DNA of 13,310 nucleotides from Rickettsiaceae bacterium (GCA_021741085.1 JAIOYM010000029.1:1-13310), one strand, 5' to 3'. Positions 1 through 7,420 are shown, numbered from the stretch's first letter. Translations and numbers: made by a program. The notes: generated from the letters alone by a model not told the origin.

Positions 1-1633
1 GAGTGTGAATCAATTTTTCGTTGTCTCTTTGATGCAGACCTATAGAAGGCTCATCGAGCACGTATAATACACCACTAAGACCAGAGCCTATCTGTGAAGC
101 CAATCTTATTCTCTGACTCTCTCCACCAGATAAAGTATTGGCTTCCCTGGATAAGCTTAAATAACTCAAACCTACATCCAACAAAAATTTTAATCTACTA
201 GTCAATTCTTTTATAACCTTATCGGCTATCTGTTGATGTTTTGAACTTAATTTTTCAAGTAAATTGTCAAACCATTCCATTGCTTTGGCAATGTTCATTC
301 TCGATATGTCGCCTATATGTAACCCATCAATTTTTACGCATAACGATTCAGATTTAAGTCTATGACCATTACATTTAGAACACAAGCGCTCCGACATATA
401 GCCATGCATTTCTTCGCGCACGCCCAAATCTTCTATTTTGCCATATTTTTCTTGCAAACTAGCTACTAAGCCTCCAAATTGCTTAACCTGTTTTTCTGTT
501 CTAATATTATCGGTGTAAGTGAAGGATATAGAATCATCGGATCCATAAAAAATTATATCTTGTATTTTTGGGTCTAATGTTCTAAATGGTTGTTCTAGAG
601 AAAAGTTATAATGTTTAGATAAAGCCTCTAGAGTTTGCATGAAAAACTTAGAGTGATTATTACTCCAAGGCGATAAAGCTCCGTGATGTATGCTTAAATT
701 TTTATTAGGCACTATTAATTCAGGATCAAAAAACTTCTCTTTACCCAAACCTTCACATTGAGTACATGCCCCAAATGGACTATTAAAGGAAAATATTCTA
801 GGTTCTATTTCGGTTAATTGGAAGCCCGAAACAGGACAGGCGTATTTTTCAGAGAATACTAAAATATCGCCGGCTTTTTGTTTAATTTTTTGGTCATTCA
901 AATTTTCTGGCAATTCGGCAATTTCAACAAATATTATACCATTTCCTGTTCTTAGCGCTAATTCAATACTTTCTGCCAAACGGTTACCTAGATCTTTTTC
1001 GATAATTAGTCTATCAACCACGAGCTCTATATTATGATGTTTATTTTTATCTAAGTTAGGTAGCTCTTCAAAATTATGATAAACACCGTCTATTTTTACT
1101 CTTTGAAACCCTTGTTTTTTAAGCAGTAATAATTCTTTACGATATTCTCCCTTTTCACCTCGAGCAATAGGAGCTAAAATAAGAATCTTAGAATTTTCTG
1201 GCAGAAGCAGTATTGCATCTATCATTTGCGTAGGAGTTTGGCTCTGTATTGGCAATCCAGTAGCTGGAGAGTATGCAATACCTATACGAGCATATAATAA
1301 TCTCAGATAATCATATATTTCTGTTACCGTACCAACTGTAGATCTAGGATTTTTATTGGTAGTTTTTTGATCTATAGCAATTGCTGGCGAAAGGCCAACA
1401 ATAGATTCAACATTTGGTTTATCTTGCAAATTTAAAAATTGTCTGGCGTATGAAGACAAGCTTTCTACATACCTTCTGTGGCCTTCTGCGTAAAGAGTAT
1501 CAAAAACTAATGAAGACTTACCCGAACCACTTAAACCAGTTACTATAGTCATTTTATCTCTAGCAATATCTACGTCAACATTTTTTAAGTTATGTTCTTT
1601 AGCACCCCTTACGGAAATATAATTTTGCTGCAT
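1..1633 (-). CDS. uvrA: UvrA, excinuclease ABC subunit A (N-terminal 544 residues; 3' end beyond the window)
   Basis: This is the damage-recognition ATPase of nucleotide excision repair, which works with UvrB in the cytoplasm. I translated it by hand from the ATG at 1633; about 544 codons are visible and the rest of the gene lies off the left edge. The Walker A motif GLSGSGKS is at residues 33-40. The ABC signature LSGGESQR begins at residue 501 and is followed by a Walker B-like segment (VLYVLDEPSIGLHQRDN). A CxxC pair at C418/C421 is followed by the usual GHRL-type stretch. In the first zinc module only one Cys (C266) of the first pair is present (CPVSG), while C290/C293 form the second pair. 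From memory, CPVSG is common in alphaproteobacterial UvrA, so this is probably lineage-typical. The gene diverges from ssb, an arrangement found in many proteobacteria. The second ATPase half cannot be assessed here. Confidence 0.97.
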   Translation of the reverse strand, partial: MQQNYISVRGAKEHNLKNVDVDIARDKMTIVTGLSGSGKSSLVFDTLYAEGHRRYVESLSSYARQFLNLQDKPNVESIVGLSPAIAIDQKTTNKNPRSTVGTVTEIYDYLRLLYARIGIAYSPATGLPIQSQTPTQMIDAILLLPENSKILILAPIARGEKGEYRKELLLLKKQGFQRVKIDGVYHNFEELPNLDKNKHHNIELVVDRLIIEKDLGNRLAESIELALRTGNGIIFVEIAELPENLNDQKIKQKAGDILVFSEKYACPVSGFQLTEIEPRIFSFNSPFGACTQCEGLGKEKFFDPELIVPNKNLSIHHGALSPWSNNHSKFFMQTLEALSKHYNFSLEQPFRTLDPKIQDIIFYGSDDSISFTYTDNIRTEKQVKQFGGLVASLQEKYGKIEDLGVREEMHGYMSERLCSKCNGHRLKSESLCVKIDGLHIGDISRMNIAKAMEWFDNLLEKLSSKHQQIADKVIKELTSRLKFLLDVGLSYLSLSREANTLSGGESQRIRLASQIGSGLSGVLYVLDEPSIGLHQRDNEKLIHT

Positions 1634-1763
1634 ATTCGCCTAATATTTTTTAATTTTCCTCATAAAATTCTCTAGTGATTTTTCACAAAAGCTTGTAGAA
1701 TTATAAGAGTTTTTAGGTTAACATTGCAACTACTATTAAAAAAAAAGAAGAGGTAATTTATAT
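1634..1763. promoter_or_regulatory. Divergent uvrA/ssb intergenic region, probably with promoters for both
   Basis: These 130 A+T-rich bases separate the uvrA and ssb start codons and must carry the expression signals of both genes. A purine-rich ribosome-binding site (AAGAAGAGG, 1745-1753) lies 10 bases before the ssb ATG. TTATAA (1701-1706) and TACTAT (1731-1736) are possible -10 elements, but neither has a convincing -35 partner, so no promoter is assigned exactly. I looked for the alphaproteobacterial LexA box (GTTC-N7-GTTC) and did not see it, so SOS control is not supported. Confidence 0.5.
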
Positions 1764-2207
1764 ATGGCGCTAGGAATTAATAAAGTTATTTTGGTGGGTA
1801 ACGTAGGTCAAGACCCTGAAATTCGTTCTACTACAGAAGGAAAAAAACTTGCTTCATTTAGTTTGGCTACTACTGAAACATGGAAAGATAGAGCTACTAA
1901 CGAAAAACGTGAATCTACCGAATGGCACAGAGTGACAGTTTTCGCAGAAGGATTGGTTGACATTATTGATAAATATGTTAAAAAAGGTGCTAAACTTTAC
2001 TTAGAGGGAACATTGCGTACACGTAAATGGACTGATAATGCTGGGGTAACAAAATATAGTACTGAAGTTACTTTATCTAATCAAGCGGCTACGCTGATTT
2101 TGTTAGATAATAAGACAGATTCAAATGTTAGCGATCATAGTTCTGATAACTCTTCAATGAGCAGTAAATCTAATGACTACACATCTGACGATGATATTCC
2201 ATTCTAA
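1764..2207 (+). CDS. ssb: Single-stranded DNA-binding protein SSB
   Basis: SSB coats single-stranded DNA during replication, recombination and repair, and recruits partner proteins through its acidic C-terminal tip. The protein has 147 residues, slightly shorter than the E. coli protein. Residues 1 to about 110 form the OB fold, opening with MALGINKVILVGNVGQDPEI and carrying the family-typical TTETW and EWHRVTVF segments. A Ser/Asn/Asp-rich linker follows, ending in DDDIPF, the diagnostic partner-binding tip. The start is supported by a purine-rich ribosome-binding site 10 bases upstream. The gene diverges from uvrA, and its last 35 bases overlap the next reading frame if that gene starts at 2173. 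Confidence 0.98.
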   Translation: MALGINKVILVGNVGQDPEIRSTTEGKKLASFSLATTETWKDRATNEKRESTEWHRVTVFAEGLVDIIDKYVKKGAKLYLEGTLRTRKWTDNAGVTKYSTEVTLSNQAATLILLDNKTDSNVSDHSSDNSSMSSKSNDYTSDDDIPF

Positions 2208-3075
2208 AAAAGAAACCCCTTTAATATCGTTTATAACATCTAAAACAATATATTTTTTAACACTAATTACTTTGCTATTTAGTGTTAATTTAAATATTAA
2301 AGCAAAATCTGCAAATAAAATTCAAGCTATGGCTAAAGAGCATAGCTTTGTTTTAGAAGAAATAGATGTTGGAGATTTTGTTATTACAAGCTATCAAAAA
2401 ATCCAACAACCAGAGTTAAAGGAAGTTGTTTTTTATATAGAAGGTGACGGTAGAGCTTTCTCTAACGGTTTTCCTAGCGAAGATCCAACACCAAGCCAAC
2501 ATCTACTTTTTCCTCTTATGACTTTGGATAAACGCCCTAATATAATTTATCTAGCAAGACCCTGTCAATATACGGAGAAAAGTAAAAACACCAAATGTAA
2601 CAATAGTTTTTATTGGGCGTCTGGTAGGTTGGGAGAAGAAGTTGTAAAAGCTAGCAAATTAGCTATAGACAAAATCGCCCAAAACAAAAATTATCATTTG
2701 GTAGGATATTCTGGTGGTGGTGGAATGGCTGTGCTTGTATCGGCTATAGACAGCAGTAAAGTTTTATCTATAACTACTATTGCTGGAAATTTGGATTTAA
2801 ATAAATTTAAAGAATTACATAGCATTAGACCTTTGTTCGGTCCTTGGAAAACTTATATAGATGATTCTTTGAATCCTTTGGATTATACAGACAAACTTCG
2901 GCACATAAAGCAAATACATTTTTCTGGTAAAAAAGATACTATAGTACCGCCTATTATCGCAGAAAATTTTGTAAAAAAATCAAACTCAAGTCAGGTTAAA
3001 CAAGTTATAATACCAAAAGCAGATCATGTAGATAACTGGACGCAAGTTTGGAATGCATTTTTGTTAGGAAATTAA
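2173..3075 (+). CDS. Exported alpha/beta hydrolase family protein, substrate unknown
   Basis: The protein has 300 residues as read from 2173. It has an N-terminal signal-like segment, with lysines followed by a hydrophobic stretch at about residues 26-42 and an AKS-type site near residue 45, so export is likely. The body is an alpha/beta hydrolase. The nucleophile elbow GYSGG places Ser180, with candidate partners Asp255 (in GKKDT) and His285 (in KADHVDNW). EGDG after a hydrophobic strand fits an oxyanion-hole loop, and LARPCQY is typical of a widespread family of uncharacterised hydrolases. The substrate cannot be told; esterase or lipase activity is only an inference. The start is uncertain: ATG 2173 overlaps ssb by 35 bases, ATG 2191 (residue 7) by 17, and neither has a strong ribosome-binding site. 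Its stop overlaps that of the convergent gene by four bases. Confidence 0.85.
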   Translation: MTTHLTMIFHSKKETPLISFITSKTIYFLTLITLLFSVNLNIKAKSANKIQAMAKEHSFVLEEIDVGDFVITSYQKIQQPELKEVVFYIEGDGRAFSNGFPSEDPTPSQHLLFPLMTLDKRPNIIYLARPCQYTEKSKNTKCNNSFYWASGRLGEEVVKASKLAIDKIAQNKNYHLVGYSGGGGMAVLVSAIDSSKVLSITTIAGNLDLNKFKELHSIRPLFGPWKTYIDDSLNPLDYTDKLRHIKQIHFSGKKDTIVPPIIAENFVKKSNSSQVKQVIIPKADHVDNWTQVWNAFLLGN

Positions 3076-4262
3076 AGCTCGTGATCAATATTAGTTTTTT
3101 TTGTATTATTAGGTTTGTAGCTTTGTTTATTACTAGAATTGTCTTTAAATTTAAATACATCCAAACCTCTCTTTGCTTCAACATCTTTGTCTAGAAATAC
3201 TTTTGCTAGCAATTCTGTTTTGGAAATCTCAGCTGTATTGATGTTTTCAGGTTTGTATTTTTCATTTGTTAAAAATTCTTTTATTTTGGTTTGCTTTTCC
3301 TCTCTGCGTTGAGTCGAATCTTCAACAAGAGCTCTCAAAAACTCTGGATTTTTTAGTAGTAAATATTTAAAAATTTTATCCTTATCGTCCTTAGTTAAAG
3401 CGTAACCTTTTCCATCAGTTAGGCGAGCAAGCTCTGTTCTAGTTTTTTCTATTAAATATGGTGTTCTAGACGTAAATCCATACATTAACAGTTCTGTAGC
3501 AACTTTTTCATTATTAAAATTGAGGTCTTGCTCGATCGAGGGCTTTGCAACTTGCTTTGTCTCTGGGGTTGCACGAGAAATTATGTTTGATAATTCTTCG
3601 TCGGCCCTGTTGAAGCCAATTTCTTCGAGTCTAGATAGCAATTTGGGTAGTTTTTGCTCAATATCTTTTAGTGTTTTTACAGCCGCTACTTTTGTTTTTA
3701 AATCTAATACTTCACTGTTTTCTTTATACCCATAAGCCCAAGTTGAAAAAGTTGAAATCAGCATTGCTGCACCATAAATGGGGTTGGTAAGAAAGCTTGT
3801 AGTTCTTTCTAGTATTGTTAGGGGTAGTTTTGCGGCTTCGCTTCGGAACAACTTACCGTGGACGTTGTTAAGAGTATCTTGTATAGATTTAGTAAATTTA
3901 AATTTTTGCATGAAAGGAAATGTGGCCAAGCAATCGAGCGTAGCAAAGCTTATACCCAAAGACGCTGCAACAATTCCTAATATCCCTCCACTATATATAG
4001 CAATAGCAAGACCTGCGCCGTAGGTTAATAATCCTACAGCTGCTTGAGTCGATCGGTTTGCAAGAAATTTTACTAGCATGGAAGGCTCTTTGGGGGCGGG
4101 TTTTTTTAGTGCTAGTTTTTTATTCTGGCGTTCTAGTAATTTGTAAGGATTTAGTTTAGGATCTATTTTTTTGAGTACAGCCTGTTTTGTTTTTTTGGAT
4201 TTTTTTGTAAGGTTAGTTTTTCTTGATTTTTTATTAGTATTATTATTCAATGTATTAGGCAT
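3072..4262 (-). CDS. Unrecognised membrane protein with a basic N-terminus
   Basis: I do not recognise this 396-residue protein. Residues 1-60 are very rich in Lys and Asn, with repeated KK/KSKK clusters. Two adjacent hydrophobic, Gly/Ala/Ile-rich segments follow (about 74-92 and 93-113) with a third at about 158-176, so it probably spans or inserts in a membrane. Residues 180 to about 370 are charged and probably helical, including a possible coiled-coil stretch near 187-215. The tail from about 372 is polar and rich in Asn/Lys. There is no signal-peptide cleavage site, lipobox, catalytic motif, ankyrin or TPR repeat that I can see. No clear ribosome-binding site precedes the ATG at 4262. 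The long open frame and non-random composition support a real gene. It converges on the hydrolase gene. A role in the host interface is possible for a lineage-specific protein of this sort, but nothing in the sequence shows it. Confidence 0.75.
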   Translation of the reverse strand: MPNTLNNNTNKKSRKTNLTKKSKKTKQAVLKKIDPKLNPYKLLERQNKKLALKKPAPKEPSMLVKFLANRSTQAAVGLLTYGAGLAIAIYSGGILGIVAASLGISFATLDCLATFPFMQKFKFTKSIQDTLNNVHGKLFRSEAAKLPLTILERTTSFLTNPIYGAAMLISTFSTWAYGYKENSEVLDLKTKVAAVKTLKDIEQKLPKLLSRLEEIGFNRADEELSNIISRATPETKQVAKPSIEQDLNFNNEKVATELLMYGFTSRTPYLIEKTRTELARLTDGKGYALTKDDKDKIFKYLLLKNPEFLRALVEDSTQRREEKQTKIKEFLTNEKYKPENINTAEISKTELLAKVFLDKDVEAKRGLDVFKFKDNSSNKQSYKPNNTKKTNIDHEL

Positions 4263-4328
4263 AAAATTTTACACTTAGTTTATATTAAATTTAATCTTCT
4301 TAAAATTCATATAAGATACATGTTTATA

Positions 4329-4346
4329 TACTAATAAAAATTAGTA
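4329..4346. repeat. Perfect 7-bp inverted repeat in the 4263-4557 gap
   Basis: TACTAAT (4329-4335) and ATTAGTA (4340-4346) flank an AAAA spacer. It lies 67 bases upstream of the unknown membrane-protein gene on the minus strand and could be an operator, but such palindromes arise easily in A+T-rich DNA. The rest of the 295-base gap (4263-4557) shows no convincing gene, RNA or terminator. TTGATCAA (4384-4391) is another short palindrome there. Confidence 0.35.
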
Positions 4347-4557
4347 AAGTTTAGCAATATTCATATATATCAAATTGAATGAATTGATCAAATAATCTTT
4401 ACATATTTCTTGTTTGCAACATAATTAATTTAGAATGGCTAATTAATATTAAAAAGAAAATATATCTTCTAGAGCTAATAAATAAGAATTACCAGAGCTT
4501 TTCACTGTAGTAAAGTACTCATACAAAAAAAGACTCTTACAAACACTCCAGATAAAT

Positions 4558-4812
4558 TTACACCAGAAGTTTATCTAGCTCACCCTCTTCTTCCATTGCG
4601 TATAAATCATCACATCCACCAACGTGATAATCACCTATAAAAATTTGAGGCACTGTTTTTCTACCACCAGATAATTCTACCAATTTTTCGCGCATTTCAT
4701 CTTGCCCGGTAACATCTATTTCTTCATAGGAAAGATGTTTTTTTTCTAGTAATTTTTTTGCTTTAATACAGTATGGACAATTTTCTTTGGTATAGATGAT
4801 AATTTTTTTCAT
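4558..4812 (-). CDS. grxC: Glutaredoxin (GrxC type)
   Basis: Glutaredoxins reduce disulfides and glutathione mixed disulfides in the cytoplasm using glutathione. Read from the ATG at 4812 the protein has 84 residues, the usual length of glutaredoxin 3. The active site CPYC is at residues 12-15. TVPQIFIG carries the cis-proline, and GGCDDLYA is the glutathione-binding end typical of GrxC. The open frame continues upstream to an ATG at 4950, adding 46 hydrophobic residues, but the canonical thioredoxin fold starts at MKKIIIYTK and I chose that start. There is no strong ribosome-binding site before either candidate. The gene diverges from a DsbA-like lipoprotein, putting a cytoplasmic and an envelope thiol enzyme side by side. 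Confidence 0.95.
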   Translation of the reverse strand: MKKIIIYTKENCPYCIKAKKLLEKKHLSYEEIDVTGQDEMREKLVELSGGRKTVPQIFIGDYHVGGCDDLYAMEEEGELDKLLV

Positions 4813-5020
4813 ATTTTTGTTATTTAAGATTTTATGTTGTTTAGTTTTGATTAATATTGATAAATGATTTAAACTAAAGTAGTAGTTACAAATTGCTAGG
4901 TAAAAGCAAAAACAGAATAACAAATAAATGCAACTCAGGATTATTTTCATTGGATTCTTCTATTTCATTTTATAGTGAAAAATAGTAGAATTATAGATAT
5001 TAATGGAATGCAAGATCTAT
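4813..5020. promoter_or_regulatory. Divergent grxC / redox-lipoprotein intergenic region
   Basis: This region separates the two divergent redox genes and must contain promoters for both, and probably the promoter of the following ATP synthase genes. A weak candidate for the plus strand is TTGGAT (4950-4955) with TATAGT (4971-4976), but the 15-base spacer is short. TATAGA near 4993 is an alternative -10 if translation starts at 5021. Neither assignment is firm. Confidence 0.35.
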
Positions 5021-6082
5021 ATGACTCAACTAATAAGACTATTTTTACTTAATATAATTGTACTAACAGTTGCTTCCTGTGGAGGGAATAACGAAGATAA
5101 TCCAAATCCTGCACAAGAGCACATTAATGAATATAGCCAACAATATTTAGCATGTAAAGAACCAAATAATGCAAACAATCCAGATTGTAAGAAAGTTGAA
5201 GCTTTAGTTACTAAAGACTCTGCGACAGATAATAGTGATAGAAATCAAAACCAAAATGGTGGAACTATATTAGAGAAAGTAATATCCGAAGATAAGAAGC
5301 AAAATGTAGAAGAAAATCAAGCTGTTAAAGAAGAAAAAGCGCAAGAGTCAAAGAAGCAAAATGTAGAAGAAAATCAAGCTGTTAAAGAAGAAAAAGCGCA
5401 AGAGTCAAAGGAGCAAAATGTAGAAGAAAATCAAGCTGTTAAAGAAGAAAAAGCACAAGAGTCAAAGGAGCAAAATACTCTAGATTCAAAGGATAAAGAT
5501 AAAACCAATGAAGATGCTGAAGAGTTTCTCAAGATGAACATTGATCTATTTGCAATAGATAAAAATGATGTAGTTCTTGGGGATAAGAATGCTAAAGTGG
5601 TTGTGTTGGAATATTCATCACCAACTTGCTATCACTGCGGGCAATATCGCAATAGTATTTTTCCTCAAATAGCTAAAAAATATGTAGATACAAATAAAAT
5701 TGCTTATGTAATTAGGCAGTTTACAGTTACGCGTCAAGATTTGGAAGCTGCAGTGTTGATTTATTGTTCGCCGATGGAAAAGCGTTACAGTTTTATTGAT
5801 ATTTTATATAAACAGCAACAAAATTGGGCTTATAATAATAAATATAAGCAGAATCTTATTAACATTGCAAAGATAGGGGGGGTGACCGAAGAAGATTATC
5901 AAAAATGTCTAAACGATAGTGACTTAATTAATAAATTATTGGTTTTTACCAAGGCAATTGGTAGCAGCGCGGGTTTTGTAGGAACGCCAAGTCTACATAT
6001 AGATGGTAAAAAATTACAAGGAGAGCACAGTGTTCAAAATGTTTCAAGCGCTATTGATCAAGCTCTTTACCAATATAAATGA
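5021..6082 (+). CDS. DsbA-family thiol-disulfide oxidoreductase, predicted lipoprotein
   Basis: This is a predicted envelope-anchored thioredoxin-fold enzyme that would act on disulfides outside the inner membrane. Read from 5021 it has 353 residues. A signal peptide ends in the lipobox VASC, with the lipidated Cys at 20. Residues 21-90 are polar and hold two further Cys. Residues 92-148 are three 19-residue repeats rich in Glu, Lys and Gln, a flexible or coiled-coil linker. The C-terminal domain (about 165-353) has CYHC at 203-206 and the cis-proline motif GTP at 321-323, as in DsbA/DsbG-like thioredoxin_4 proteins. An in-frame ATG at 5003 is the alternative start; I preferred 5021 because it gives a compact lipoprotein signal. 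The atpI start is 16 bases downstream, so it is probably co-transcribed with the FO genes. No DsbB or DsbD partner is in the window. Confidence 0.9.
   Translation: MTQLIRLFLLNIIVLTVASCGGNNEDNPNPAQEHINEYSQQYLACKEPNNANNPDCKKVEALVTKDSATDNSDRNQNQNGGTILEKVISEDKKQNVEENQAVKEEKAQESKKQNVEENQAVKEEKAQESKEQNVEENQAVKEEKAQESKEQNTLDSKDKDKTNEDAEEFLKMNIDLFAIDKNDVVLGDKNAKVVVLEYSSPTCYHCGQYRNSIFPQIAKKYVDTNKIAYVIRQFTVTRQDLEAAVLIYCSPMEKRYSFIDILYKQQQNWAYNNKYKQNLINIAKIGGVTEEDYQKCLNDSDLINKLLVFTKAIGSSAGFVGTPSLHIDGKKLQGEHSVQNVSSAIDQALYQYK
5294..5476 (+). repeat. 57-bp in-frame tandem repeat, about 3.2 copies
   Basis: Copies occupy 5294-5350, 5351-5407 and 5408-5464, followed by a partial copy (5465-5476). Copies 1 and 2 are identical; copy 3 differs by AAG to GAG at its second codon and GCG to GCA near its end. 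Each encodes 19 residues (starting KKQNVEENQ and ending EEKAQES). The near-identity at the DNA level implies recent expansion, and because 57 is a multiple of three, changes in copy number keep the reading frame and only lengthen or shorten the linker of the lipoprotein. Confidence 0.97.
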
Positions 6083-6098
6083 ATTTTAAAATATACTA

Positions 6099-6347
6099 AT
6101 GAATAAAGATGAAATAAAAAAACACATTAAAAAACTAGAGGATAAAGCAAACAAGTTTAATGAGCTAGAAAATGGCAAAAAATTCAGGTTTTCTTCTCAT
6201 GTATTAGCTTTGGAGATAGTAGTAACTATTTCTTTTTGCAGTTTTATTGGTTGGAAGTTAGACATGTACTTTACAACAAAGCCTATATTGTTTATTATAT
6301 TTTTGATCATTGGTATTTTTGTTCAATTTAAAAATATATTACGGTAA
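6099..6347 (+). CDS. atpI: AtpI-like ATP synthase FO assembly protein
   Basis: This small membrane protein of 82 residues sits first in the FO operon. AtpI/AtpZ-type proteins assist assembly of the c ring and may take part in Mg2+ handling. The first 30 residues are charged. Two hydrophobic segments follow (about 34-53 and 60-76), with the Gly-Trp-Lys-Leu-Asp turn between them (GWKLDMYF) that is characteristic of the family, and the protein ends in a short basic tail. The gene is 16 bases after the redox lipoprotein and 17 before atpB. There is no clear Shine-Dalgarno sequence, so translation may depend on the upstream message. The assignment rests on the two-helix pattern, the turn motif and position before atpB. 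Confidence 0.9.
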   Translation: MNKDEIKKHIKKLEDKANKFNELENGKKFRFSSHVLALEIVVTISFCSFIGWKLDMYFTTKPILFIIFLIIGIFVQFKNILR

Positions 6348-6364
6348 ATTTAAAATCTGGTATT

Positions 6365-7090
6365 ATGTCTAGTCCATTAGAGCAATTTGAGATAAAAAAG
6401 CTGATAGATTTAACTTTGTTCGGCTATGATGTAAGTATTACAAATTCTGCTATATGTATGTTTGTGGTTCTGATTAGTAGTTTGCTATTGTTTTGGGCAA
6501 TGACTTTTTCTAGAACTTTATTACCTAGTAAATTGCAGGCTTGTGGTGAGATGTTAGTTGGGTTTGTCAATAATATAGTAGAAGTGAATATTGGTAAAGA
6601 AGGTAGAGTTTTTGCCCCATTTATTTTTACTTTTTTTTGGTTTATCTTAGTTTCCAATCTTCTTGGGTTGTTGCCATATTCATTCACAATTACTAGTCAA
6701 ATTGTAGTAACTTTTACCTTAGCTATTATTTTGTTTGTTGTAATTAATATTTATGGATTAATTAAAAATGGTTGGCATTTCTTCTCCCTATTCCTACCTA
6801 AAGGCACGCCTCTTTGGCTTGCACCGTTGATGGTGGTAATAGAGTTGTTTGCTTATCTTACCAGACCCATAAGTTTAGCTTTAAGACTTTTTGCAAATAT
6901 GGTTGCTGGGCATATATTGTTAAAGATATTGGCTGGTTTTGCTGTAAGCCTTGGTATATTGTTTAAAATTCTACCAATAGCTTTTGTTTCGTGTATCGTA
7001 GGTTTGGAATTTTTCATATCTTTATTACAAGCGTATATTTTTACAATTTTAGCTTGTGTATATTTGAATGATGCAATAAACTTACATTGA
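6365..7090 (+). CDS. atpB: ATP synthase FO subunit a
   Basis: Subunit a forms the two half-channels that lead protons to and from the c ring. The protein has 241 residues, normal for alphaproteobacteria, with five or six hydrophobic segments. The key segment TRPISLALRLFANMVAGH is present. Arg174 within LRLFAN corresponds to the essential Arg of E. coli subunit a (R210), and the preceding Arg-Pro (167-168) is also usual. The N-terminal PLEQFEIKKL and the NLLGLLPYSFT loop-helix also match the family. It sits between atpI and atpE in the usual order. Confidence 0.98.
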   Translation: MSSPLEQFEIKKLIDLTLFGYDVSITNSAICMFVVLISSLLLFWAMTFSRTLLPSKLQACGEMLVGFVNNIVEVNIGKEGRVFAPFIFTFFWFILVSNLLGLLPYSFTITSQIVVTFTLAIILFVVINIYGLIKNGWHFFSLFLPKGTPLWLAPLMVVIELFAYLTRPISLALRLFANMVAGHILLKILAGFAVSLGILFKILPIAFVSCIVGLEFFISLLQAYIFTILACVYLNDAINLH

Positions 7091-7124
7091 AATTAGTGTT
7101 AATAATTAATTATAAAATTATAAA

Positions 7125-7130
7125 AAGGAG
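7125..7130 (+). promoter_or_regulatory. Strong ribosome-binding site of atpE
   Basis: AAGGAG lies 10 bases before the atpE ATG and is the best Shine-Dalgarno match in the operon upstream of atpF. atpI, atpB and atpF' have no comparable site. This fits the need for many c subunits per complex. Confidence 0.7.
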
Positions 7131-7140
7131 AATTTGATAA

Positions 7141-7365
7141 ATGGACACTTCTAGTTTTAAATATATAGGTGTTGGATTAACAGTTATAGGTATGTTTGGT
7201 GCCGCTCTTGGAGTTTCGAATATTTTCGCTTCTTTACTAAACTCGATGTCACGTAATCCTACTGCATCTGAGCAGTTGCAAAGAATGGCTTTTGTAGGCG
7301 CTGGTTTAACTGAGGCTATGGGGTTATTTTCTTTTGTTCTGGCTATTCTAATCCTATTCGGTTAA
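7141..7365 (+). CDS. atpE: ATP synthase FO subunit c
   Basis: Subunit c forms the proton-driven rotor ring in the inner membrane. The 74-residue protein is a two-helix hairpin: helix 1 (about 8-31) with the Gly/Ala-rich packing face GAALGVSNIF, the polar loop SRNP that contacts the F1 stalk, and helix 2 (about 47-73) with the ion-binding Glu58 in LTEAMG. The residue after Glu is Ala, and the ES/ET pattern of sodium-binding c subunits is absent, so proton coupling is expected. From memory the sequence closely resembles the Rickettsia c subunit in length and motif. It has a strong ribosome-binding site and is followed by a terminator-like hairpin. Confidence 0.98.
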   Translation: MDTSSFKYIGVGLTVIGMFGAALGVSNIFASLLNSMSRNPTASEQLQRMAFVGAGLTEAMGLFSFVLAILILFG

Positions 7366-7375
7366 ATAGTAATAT

Positions 7376-7404
7376 ACAAGCACGTCTTTTTTAGTCTTGC
7401 TTGT
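7376..7404 (+). other. Possible hairpin just after atpE
   Basis: ACAAGCA (7376-7382) can pair with TGCTTGT (7398-7404) around a 15-base loop rich in T. It begins 11 bases after the atpE stop and precedes the stronger terminator-like hairpin. It might protect the 3' end of an atpE message, but the stem is short. Confidence 0.35.
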
Positions 7405-7420
7405 TGCTGAACTTCCTATT

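Noticed and set aside
829..845. Loss of one Cys in the first zinc module of UvrA (CPVSG)
   Set aside because: From memory this form is common in alphaproteobacterial UvrA, so it is likely ordinary for the lineage and not a defect.
1634..1763. Possible SOS (LexA) control of uvrA and ssb
   Set aside because: No GTTC-N7-GTTC or similar operator was found in the divergent region.
3072..3083. C-terminal DHEL of the unknown membrane protein, resembling the eukaryotic HDEL/KDEL retention signal
   Set aside because: The order of residues differs from the consensus (Asp is not third from the end), and a four-residue match at one terminus is weak; there is no signal peptide either.
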